DNA of 32,497 bases from a virus: IMG/VR virus record IMGVR_UViG_3300030328_003713, positions 1 through 32,497 of that record; one strand, given 5' to 3'. The notes under the pieces were generated by a model. It had not been told where the DNA came from. It worked only from the letters and a program-made list of their open reading frames with translations, and did not search any database. A program made the position numbers and the translations under genes. Below, piece after piece: positions 1 through 10,400 of this stretch; the first letter of the stretch is position 1, and each line of letters begins with the position of its first letter.

Positions 1-59
1 GCTATTAAAGTTTTTATACTAACTTGAAAACCACTATCTTCGTTTAATTCTTTTGCCAT
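1..59 (-). CDS. partial small protein, N-terminus only
   Basis: An ATG at 59 begins one base after the nuclease gene's stop codon and stays open to the window edge, giving 19 codons (MAKELNEDSGFQVSIKTLI). The tight TAA-A-ATG junction matches the rest of the operon, so I take it as a real gene whose remainder lies outside. A short polar start followed by what looks like the beginning of a hydrophobic stretch is compatible with a small membrane protein such as a holin or spanin, which would fit the place after the structural genes, but too little is visible to say so. Confidence 0.6.
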   Translation of the reverse strand, partial: MAKELNEDSGFQVSIKTLI

Positions 60-60
60 T

Positions 61-429
61 TTAACGTTTACCGCCATGATATTCTACAGCATGGCCTTCT
101 TTAATTAATAATTCATTTACATTTAACATAGTCGGAGACTCTACATTATCAACGTGATCAACATGTAAATTTCCTAGTACCCTACCGTATTTCCCAACAC
201 CATGGGAGTCAAGGTGTATTTCATTAGCACCCTCTAATATTTCTTTAAGTCTAGCTTTAGCAGCTAAACCTCTTTTTTTCTCTTCAAGATCTCTTGTTCT
301 AGATTCTGGAGTGTTAATCCCCATAAATCTAATACGCTTTTTAGTGTTGATGTCAAAACCTAAATCTATATAACAATCTATAGTGTCTCCATCAATAACT
401 CTATCGAGTTTTATTTTGTATTGATACAT
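61..429 (-). CDS. staphylococcal nuclease-like (SNase/thermonuclease) protein
   Basis: This 122-residue protein is a compact SNase-fold enzyme. Members cut DNA and RNA using calcium. Visible motifs are RVIDGDT (residues 10-16), RIRFMGINTPE (32-42) and GKYGRVLG (79-86). By comparison with staphylococcal nuclease, R34, E42 and R83 match the catalytic R35, E43 and R87, and D15 lies at the metal-binding strand, so the active site looks intact. There is no signal peptide, so it should act in the host cytoplasm or travel with the virion. It starts at 429, two bases after the lipoprotein gene's stop. Possible jobs are host DNA breakdown for nucleotide recycling or attack on competing DNA; the sequence does not decide between them. 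Family call is firm, role is inference. Confidence 0.9.
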   Translation of the reverse strand: MYQYKIKLDRVIDGDTIDCYIDLGFDINTKKRIRFMGINTPESRTRDLEEKKRGLAAKARLKEILEGANEIHLDSHGVGKYGRVLGNLHVDHVDNVESPTMLNVNELLIKEGHAVEYHGGKR

Positions 430-431
430 AG

Positions 432-1484
432 TTAGAAGATTACGTAATTTACTCCAAATTTAAAGTCATACCACTCTCTATTCCAGTATTTATTATACTT
501 ACCTTCAACAAAAGTTCCTAACGACTTATTTAATTTGTAGCCAAGTATAACACCGCCAGAGTAATCTAACCATTGGCCACCGTTGTAAGCATGGTAAGAA
601 AAATCTCCTTTGTCATCATAATGATATGGCATTAAGTTCGCCCACGTGTGTGCCCAAAAAGTTTTAGTATAATGGTAATAATCAAAACCTAAAACAACCG
701 AATGTTGTATTGTTTGATCTAATTCATTACGCTTTCTTTCTGTGTAATCAGCCAAAACTCCTGGTATTACAACCTCTTCCCAAACCTCCCTGCTTGTTGC
801 AACGAGTTCTCCATCAGGAGAAAAATACTCACTAGCAGCTACGTCGACATTATAGCCTTCTTGTAGTGCTAGGTAAGTGTAATGTATATTGCCATTGCTT
901 AGCATCCATTCTGCCAAAGGATCATATCCGTACGGTTCGGATAATCTTTGAGCAAGCCCAGCGTTGAAGGACAATTTGTCATTAACTTTATATCTATATC
1001 TTTCCGATGTTTCAAAGTATTTAATGTCTGCAAACCCATCCTCTAAATACTCACCCTTAAGAATATATTTATTGTCAACAAATCTTATAAAATGATGCTG
1101 ATCTAAATATTCATTACCTTGTTGTCTTTTATAATCTACTTCAAATAAAAATTCTAATCCACGAGCTTTCCCAACATTAGCACCATCTGACCAAGATTCT
1201 TCAGTACCATCGTAAAATGTTTGCGCTCTGTTTTCATATCCAAATCTAGCTATTTTACGTATACCTAAGGCTAAGTTATAATCATATGGCGTTTTAACTG
1301 TAGTTGTTTCTAAACCATTAGTTACAGAGAATACATCTACATCTGATATAGAAGTACCACCATTAGCGGCAGCGTAAAATGTGGCAAATTTAAAATACTT
1401 TTTTAAATTAACTTGCGAGCAACATTTTTTTGGTGCCGCGCAAGCAGTTAATATTATACATGCTATAATTATTAGTTTTTTCAT
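432..1484 (-). CDS. predicted outer-membrane lipoprotein / beta-barrel-like protein
   Basis: I place the start at the ATG at 1484, one base after the giant gene's stop. The in-frame ATG at 1514 would overlap that gene by 29 bases and push the signal peptide inward. From 1484 the protein has 350 residues and begins with a classic lipoprotein signal: MKK, a hydrophobic run, and the lipobox LTAC with the lipidated cysteine at residue 15, followed by a CC pair. The mature part is rich in aromatic residues with alternating polar/apolar stretches, clearest over the last 100 residues, and the final residue is phenylalanine (NYVIF), the usual signature of an outer-membrane barrel recognised by the BAM machinery. 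This would place it in the host outer membrane late in infection or in carried cells. No enzyme motif is seen. Superinfection exclusion or surface change is a hypothesis; a virion protein is an alternative. Confidence 0.65.
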   Translation of the reverse strand: MKKLIIIACIILTACAAPKKCCSQVNLKKYFKFATFYAAANGGTSISDVDVFSVTNGLETTTVKTPYDYNLALGIRKIARFGYENRAQTFYDGTEESWSDGANVGKARGLEFLFEVDYKRQQGNEYLDQHHFIRFVDNKYILKGEYLEDGFADIKYFETSERYRYKVNDKLSFNAGLAQRLSEPYGYDPLAEWMLSNGNIHYTYLALQEGYNVDVAASEYFSPDGELVATSREVWEEVVIPGVLADYTERKRNELDQTIQHSVVLGFDYYHYTKTFWAHTWANLMPYHYDDKGDFSYHAYNGGQWLDYSGGVILGYKLNKSLGTFVEGKYNKYWNREWYDFKFGVNYVIF

Positions 1485-1485
1485 A

Positions 1486-4400
1486 TTAAAAGTCGTGTAC
1501 GTTAGTGTCTTCAAATTTTTTCTTTTTTAGCGATTTAGTTTTCTTTTCTGTTTCAATACCAACACTGTAAGGATCAAAACCTAAAAACATATGAAATCTT
1601 TGCCAGGTTTCGTAATCACTATTTAAACCATGTTTAATATTGTTTGCGTTTTGATATGGAGAATAAACAGCTGCGTTAGTTAAACTTTGTGTTGTCATTA
1701 AAGCAGCTTCTAATTTTGGATTACCTAGCTCAAATTTAAAAGGAGTGTTTCTTCCGTATTTCATTCTATCACCAGCCTTATCTAAAGTGCTGTATTTAGG
1801 GCCAACTAAAGGTGAAATGTTTAACAGGTCTTCAGCAACTTCAGCGTAATCAGCTTTAAAAGGTGGTTTAGCATTTTGTTTAAAAAATTCTAAAGTTGCA
1901 TTTTTAAATTGAGCAGCAATTCTACCTTGAATACCAAAGCCACTAAGGAATGAGTCTGTAACAGTACCTAAAGTAAAACCTTTGGCTCTAGCTATTTGGT
2001 CTTCAGTAACGTCTTCATCGTTAAATAACATTGCGTAAAAAGCAGACTGTAAGCCAGCAAACAACGCTACTTGAGCACCCATGTAATAGGTTATTCTACC
2101 CATTTTTTCAGCAGCTTCTACGTTATTTTTAAACCTACCTTTTGACAAGTCAAGTATGTCTTTCATACCTCTTCTATTCATCTGCATTGGTGTGTTAGCA
2201 AAGGGTAATATAACTCTACCAATTAATGTGGTTTGTTGTCTAGATAATAGATCTGGTCTAGAAGACTGCTGTGTTCTTTCAGATAAAGACTGAAAATCTA
2301 ACCAAGCTTGTTTTTCAGCAGCTTTAGTTTCCATACCTTGTTTTTTATACATCTTAATTCTATTTCTATAAAACGTAGCACCACCAAATGATATTGCAAA
2401 ACTATCAGCAAGTTTTGTTGGCGTATAACCTACCTTAAGAACTTTAGCTATCATGGAGTGTATAGGGTTTTTTGAATTACGAGCAGCAGATGCAAGCTCG
2501 GCTTCACTAACGTTTATTTCTAAACCACCACGCCTTTGTTTTAGCATGTCAGAGTTCATTATATATAAAAAGTCTTTAGCAAACTGCGGTACGTTACCCA
2601 TAGCTCTAGCAGCTGCTATAGGATTATTTTCTTTCATATTAAGAAAGTTAATAGTAGATATAGTTTGAAGCATTGCTGATCTAGTGTTAAAATTCATAAT
2701 TGTACCAACAGATCCATTTAAATAATCCATCATCAAATTGCTTCCTCTATCTAAGTTCACAGATCTAGTTCTACCAGTTTCCATACGGTTAAATATATCT
2801 TCAAGATTTTCTCTCCAGTTAGAACCTAATTTAGACTCCATTTTGTTTAAATTAAGTTCAGAAAATATTTCGTTTTTTATATCTATATATTCTTGTAAAT
2901 ATTGTTTTCTATTAACACCTCTATCAACGTTTGTAATTTCACCAGCCATTGTTTCTCCCCACCAATTCGCGCTTGGCTCTTTTAAACCTGTTTTTTGTCT
3001 AGTTATTTTAGCAAATGTTTCAGCGTAAGACTGTAGTGCTGGGTTATTTTTAACGTGATTAACAAGTTTTGTTTCTGTAGTTTTAGCTAGATCTGGTATT
3101 TTAAAACCTGCCTTGTTCCATAGATAAACTCTCATTGCCATATCGTTGGTAAAGCTAGTACCTTCAACTTCTTTTGAAATGATTTTTACTACGTCTTTGT
3201 TTTGCTTACGAAGAGCCATGTAATCATTTTGAGCAGATTGCCTAGCGGTGTTGTAATCTCTAATACCTCTTTCAAAAGGAGCTATAAATTCTTTTTTAAA
3301 CCACTCTTTATTTTCTATACCTTTTTTACCTTTACCATATAACGGTTCAATTAACAGCTCTAAATCTGAAGCGCTGTCTGACATAAAAAATCTTCTTCGC
3401 GTAATACCTTTGCCTCTAATTTTTGCTTCTGCTTTGGTAAAATTTTTCTTAGCATCAATGCCTAAAGAGTGTTCTAGTATTTCGTTTGTAATTTTGTTTA
3501 TTTCTGTTGAAGCTAAAACTTGTTGAACTTTTGATTTAATATCAAGTTGATCTAAAACGTTTTTAACCGCTTTAACGTTTGATATCGCATCATCAACAAA
3601 ATACATGTCGTTATATCCTTCAGAAAACTTCTCCAACATCCAAAGAGCTTTTGCTTCCCCAGTACTATTACCTAAACCAGTAATATTTTTTAATGGTATA
3701 TCAACTCCCTGACTTTTTAACCAAGCGTGTATTGCGGGTGCACTTTCCTGCATACGAGCTGTTAAAACAAATACATTTTCAGGACCATATTTTGCTATTT
3801 GATTTTTTATTTTTGGTATTAATGGTCCTTTAACACCACCCTTTACATTAACAAAATCTTTAAAGTCAAACTTATATCCTTCTTTCTCTAATTTAGGACC
3901 TTTTAAAGGAAATTTTTCAGAACTAATTTTTATAGATTTATCACCTTTAGTTGCTGTAACAAATTCTTTACCTTTCCCTCTCAGCGTTTCGTCAAAATCA
4001 AAGGTTGACATACCTCTTGATACTTTGTTTCTTTTTCTACCGTTTTCTAATGCTTTGTTAACATTTTTTATGGCTTCATTAATATCTTTTGACGCAAGCT
4101 CTTTAGTCATTTTTTTACCTAAAGCATTTTCTAATGTGTTTATTTTTTGTTGTTTAGCGCTTTTTTCGTTTTTAACTTTATTGTTTAATTGGTACTCAAG
4201 TATGCTCCATTTATTTTTCGGAACAGTTTGTATAATTTTTTTAGCAATTTTGAGATCAATACTTTCTAATTGTACTTCTAAAAGACTTCTTCCCTTGTTA
4301 GGACCGCTTACTATAAACTGGTTTTCTAATCTTGCGTATTTGTTTGCAAAAACATTAAGCAGTGGATTGTCAATACCTTTTTTTAGCATTTGTTTATACG

Positions 4401-7400
4401 CCTCAGTAAATGTCGTAGGTCCTTTTGCATCGTTAAATAATTGACCACGCTTAGGTATTAAATGTTGATTTGATACATCAAGAATATCACTCAAACCTTT
4501 TTTCCACGCAGAAGTTACTCCCTTGTGTTTTTTCATAAGATCCATAATTCTGTTTGTCTGATTTAACAGTTGTAAATCATGCTCCCAATGATTACTTGAA
4601 TCTACTTTTTTTGTTTTAGTTACTCCTTTTGCACTTGTCGTTTCCATTGTACCTAACTCGCTTCCTTTTGCATTTATGGATTTTACACCATAACCAAAAG
4701 ATTTTGAAGCGCCTTTACCATGATTTGTTTGCATAGCTCTTGATTGAAGCAAGTACTCAAGTCCAAAATTACTTTTATTTTGATATGCTATTTCAGCTTT
4801 AGCTGTTAAAAAATCTTCAAAAAACTCTCTATTAGCTTTTTCTGTGGCCTCATAATCTTTTGATTTACCACTGTAAGAACCAGCTTTTCTATATGCCTCA
4901 ACTTTAGCTTTACCAATTTCATCTATACTTTTGTCCTTAAGCTCTAACTCAAGCTTGTCTTGATTTTTCTTTTCAGTTGACCAATCAGGTCTATAAACTT
5001 TATCATATTTTTTATTACCTTCAATAGCCTTTAAATTTTCAAAGCTTTGCCCGTAAAAATCTTTTAAATGTTGGCTAATTGTTTTGTTTCCTTTGTTTAC
5101 ATAAGCCTTTTTACCATCTATAGTAATGTACTTTCTACTTTGGCTAGAAGCTAATCCAAGCTCAATAACAATAGACTCTATACCTTTGTGGCTTTTTTGT
5201 CTGGAGCGTCTAAATTCTTTTCCTAAAACTACTGGCATTAAAGCGTCTAAACTTTCAATAGTATGACCAGAGTTTTCTAAAAACCTTTGAATAACTTGAG
5301 CGTCCATATCGTTTCTCCAAGCATCTACAGTAGTTTCAACTTTTTTACCGTTTTTGGTTATTGTTATTTTTGCTCCAGGGTTTTCAGATAGATATGTTGG
5401 GCTTGATAAATTTTCATTAAGCTTAAGTTCTTTTGCAATTTGTTTTGCTCTATTAACAGACTCTTGGAAATCTAATTCTTTTGATGTACCAGAAGCTTCA
5501 GCTTCTAATCTTTCGTTTAGCTTAACAACATCAACGTCTTTAGACCAGCCTTGTCTTTCCATAAAAATTTGCTCAAGCACAATAAACTCTTCTTTTCTAC
5601 TAGGAACTTTGGCAGCAAGTTGTCTTATATCTGACAAGTCTAACATATTTTTTTGAAGCAACTTATTTAAAGCGTTTATTTCTGTTTTGGCTAAGCTTGG
5701 AGACTGACCAGCAGAAACCTGGTTAAGCATGTTAGCTATTACATGTTTGGCTGTTAAGTTAGGTGTGTTTGGTATTGCTTGTTTTACGCTTTGTAAATAA
5801 ACAGCCTTACCTGTTTGTGTCATTATAGCTTTGTATATACCACTAAGTTGTGCCCTGTTAAAAGTAGTCTCACCCATACCCCAAGAATCTAAAACTTTTT
5901 GCTCAAATTGTTTTTTAAATACTTTGTCTATTGAGTTGTGATATTCTTTTAGTTCTGTTGTCCACTCATATTTAGAACCTTTAGTACCAGTCTGTGGTAT
6001 TTCATTAAATAACAATTTGTTTTTAAGTAACACAGTTGTAATACCAGTTGCTTTTGTTTCAGACTTAACACCAGAAACAGTTTTCATAGATATACTTTCA
6101 CCAGTTATTGGATCAACAGAAACTTGACCCCACTTAGGTATTAGCTTTATATGTGTCTCTATGTTAGGTTTTATTTTTGATTGAATAGCTTCGAAGTCAG
6201 GATTGTTTAATTGCTCAGCAGCACTTTTTTTCATTTTGCTATACACAACCTCGCTAACACCGTAATAATCTACAACAATATCTTTTTCTATTGTTTCTTT
6301 GTAATTTTTACCTATATTTTTATAGCTAGCTTTTTCTTTTGCACCAGCGTCTGTTTCAAAGTTTAAGTTTTTAGTATCACCCGCGGCTCTTTTTACAGTA
6401 ATAGGATTTATATTTAGTTTTTCTGCAACTATAATGCCTCTAGCTTCAACTGGAGAACCAGTGTGAGTATCAAGCGTAGAATAACCGTTTTGCTCAACCA
6501 TGTTTTCAAAAGCATTATAACCACCTTCAAAAGCATCAGAAGAAATAGTTTTTGGTTGTTTACCCATTCTTTTAGCAACGTCACCAATAGCTCTGTATAT
6601 AATAGATTCACCTTTCCTTTGCCCTGTGGTTAAATATTCAAACGGAGTAAGGGCTCTTCCGTAATCTTTGTTTATTTTACCTGGATCGTAGTTTTTATTA
6701 AATCTTTTTATTATTTCAAATAAAACATTTTCCATAAACTCACCTTCTACTTTGTCTGTTATGTCTAAAGATCTTTGTCCTTGTCTGATCATGTTTTTTA
6801 AACCAGAGCTTTCCATTATATTTTTTTGTGTTCTACTGTTTTCAGTACTTGCTTGAAACTCTGCTTGAGTTTTATGAGTGCCAGTGTAGTCTTTATCAAT
6901 TTGTTTTTCCCAACCAGTTTCTTCAACTTCTTTTATTTCAATCCTGTTTTCTAGTTTTTTCTGATTAGAATTTAACTCGGCAAAAAGCTCATAATTTTTA
7001 TCTATTTGTTTTTGAAATTTACTTGTTTTTCCTTGAGCTATTCTTAAGTCTTTTATTTCTTGTTGTACTTCGGTTTTTTTACTTTTTATTTTATCAATAG
7101 TTTTGTTTATATCTGCCTTAGAAGCAAGTTCAAGTTGTTTTTGTCCAGCTTCACCAGTAGGATCATACTCTATTATTTCATTTAATCTTTCTAGCTTTTT
7201 AAAATCACCAGTTCTACCATAGCTACCTAAAATATCTATCACATCTTGCTTAGTAGTTAAATCAGCGTTTTTATTATAAGTGCTTTTAGTAAAATTATTC
7301 CAAAACTTTTTCATTTTAATAAAAGCTTCACTATTAACCATACTAGTGTAATATTCGGCTTTACTTAAGTATTCTGCAGAATAAGCCATCATTTCTTCTA

Positions 7401-10400
7401 GCTTAAGTTCTTTTTGTATATCTTTAGTTTTTAGTATATCTTCATACAAATTACTACCTGGAGTTTTAATACTTTTCATAGCAGCTTTAAACGAACTTTC
7501 AAACCTTTGTTGCAGTTTAATATTTCCATCAAACATCATGTCTAAGTAAGCATGCACACCTTCGTGGTTTATAACATCTTTGCCTTTTGATTTTTTAGTA
7601 TTAATCTGTATTGTGCCAACTTTACCACCACCCATTCTAGTGTACAAAGCGCTAACCTCTTGTTTGACCATTTCGCCGTTGTCTAGCATAATCTCTTGAT
7701 ATATAGGTTTATCTGTAATAACTACTTTTAACTCTTTACCTTTTGATTCAAACATCTTTTTTAAAGGCTCGTATTGCTTGTTATAGTTTTCTTTAGCCCT
7801 AGCAGGATCTACCCATTCAGCAGTGTTATTAATAAGGTTTAAACGCTCCATCGACAAGTTAAAGTCTTCCCAATATTTTTCAAGTTTTTGTACTTCTTTG
7901 CTGTTAGGGTTTTGTTCTATCCATTTTTCATACCTTGAATTTGGATCTTTTATATTTATTTTTTTACCTTTTAACCCTTTGTTAATTCTTCCTTTAGTTG
8001 TTTTATCACTATAAAATTGAGTTGCATCTGCTTTCTTTTGAATTACATCCATTTGCTGACCAATAAGTTCAGTAGCTCTTCGGTTAAATCTACCAACACC
8101 AGCTGTTGTTTTGTAATCAAGATGATTAAAGTGCATCATTCCTAATGCTTTACCAGTAAACATATTCAATCCTATACGTCTTAAATTAGCGTCGTAATCA
8201 CCCCAATGCTTATCCTTCCAAGTGCTAACCTCTTGTTTACCTTCTAAGTCTTTTACAACAGCGCCTAACGCATCGCCACCTTCAACAGCTAAAGCAAAAG
8301 CAGGTGCATTAATAAATGTTGATTGCATAAACGTATTCATTTGATTACGCTTAAAACTATAACCAAACTTTTTGCCTCTTCCAAATCTACCAAAACCAAA
8401 TGGTATAAACTTAGGCGCTACAAAAAAACCAAAACCAACACCTCTTTCAAACTGCATGTTTGGATTTACAGCACCTAAAAATTCTCGCATTTTAATATCT
8501 TCCCATATACCACCTAAAACTGTCCCATACCCTTTTTGCAGACTAGTTGCTTGTTTTACAGTGTGGCCAGTTGCTAAAGCCCAATCGTCTAAACTTTGTC
8601 CTTTCTTTGCAGATAATTTAAGAGCTCTACTTTGCGTTATAACTTTACCATTTTTTATATATCTTGGCGCCGCAAAACTTGCTAAAAGCTTGTTTATACC
8701 CATAACTTTTTGCACTTTATTTACTGGCGATAATGCTATAAGCATGGCCCCAAGACCACCTGCTGTTTCAAAAGCTTCATCAGTTAAAGTTCTTTCAAAA
8801 TAAGCTTCTTGCTGTAATGAAACATCCATACCGGATTCTGGCACAATCTGGCTAGCAATAATGTCAAGATTTCTTTGGTTAGTAATAGGTATAGGAAAAG
8901 CAAAGTCTGATGATGATTGTTCTACCGTTATATTTTCACCAAACATTGAGTACATAAAAGAACCACCCATTTGACCTAATCTATTTTTGCTTATAGTCTC
9001 CATGTCTCTGTTCATATACCACGTGTCCCATAATGCACTTTTTTTAGAAATTATCTCTACATTTTGTTTTCTTTTTTGTATTAAAAAGTCAACAAACTCT
9101 TCTTCATTTGTATATGGTTTTCCTTCAAAATTTTGAGGTACTATTTCTCCCTCTGCGAAAGCGCTTGTACGTGCCATAAAATCATTTGCGCCCGGAAGCC
9201 AAGACAATGGTATTAAATCACCTAATTTAACATTTTTATATATCCATTTTGATTTAATTTTTCCTTGTCCAGAAACCCATGTTGGCTTATAACCTAATCT
9301 ACGTAATTGGCCACTTACGGCTTGATTACCAATATAATAATCGCCAACCTCTTCTTTTTCTATGTTATAACCTGCTTCTTCTAAAAGTACTCTTTGGTTG
9401 TATTTTTTTAAATCATCTTGAGACGTGTTTTTAAAACTTGCTAAATAAGTTTGATAAGAATCTGTATAGTCAATTAAAGTAGTTCCATCACTTGTTGGTG
9501 GTGGTCTATCTGTATCAACTTGAATATTTCTTCCACTTACAGGATCGTGTAGCCACTTAAAGTTTTTAAATTCTTTTTTTCGTATACGCTTACCGCTAAG
9601 AACTTTTTTTCCAGTTGGTAACCCAGTGAAACTGTCAAACTCGTCTACCATCTCGTCTTCGTTAAACAGCTTGTCCGCTAAAGAACCTCTAATATTTGGA
9701 TCTAAATCAAGCTTATGAAATTCTTCTCCGTTTCTATATTTTTTTAATTTTTGAGCATAAAGAGCTTGAAGTTTGTCTGGGTGAGAATTTATAGTTGCAT
9801 TATCTAGATTGTCTATACCTTCAGCTAGAGCCTCTGCGTCAGTATCATCTTTTTCTTTTTTTGAAAGAATATCGTTTATTTTAATATACTCGTTTTTAGT
9901 ACTCTCTTCTTTCTTTTTCAACCTAACTTGCTGGTCAACTATTTTTGTAAAAATTACATCTAAATCAGCATCTGTTAAATTTTCGTACCCGTCCCTGGTC
10001 ACGCCAAGTTCACCAACTATATCTTTAAAATGTTTTTGTAAATCGCTATAATCATTATCATTTTCTGAATAAGCGACAATGTTTCCACGTGTAATTTCAT
10101 CAGCTATACCTTTATCAAAATATTCACCGTTTAACCACGCCTCTAAAATTTCCTTGTCTTTTTTATAACCTGGTTGATCTATACGTTTTGCTTCAGCACT
10201 ACCATATATAGGTTTTGCTTGAGAATCGTAGTCTTCACCATCATACCCAAACATTACCTCCTCTGATTCAGTTAATAAACGAGGTTTTACAGGTGTAATA
10301 AGTTTTTCTCTTTCTTCTTTTTCTCTTTGTTTTTTCTCTAACTCTTCTTGCTCTTTTTCTTGTTGTAAAAAATAAAAATCACTAGAGTTTAAAGGAGCGT

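Noticed and set aside
1482-1514. Upstream ATG at 1514 as start of the lipoprotein gene
   Set aside because: It would overlap the giant gene by 29 bases and add ten polar residues before the signal peptide; the ATG at 1484 gives a normal lipoprotein signal and the one-base spacing seen elsewhere.
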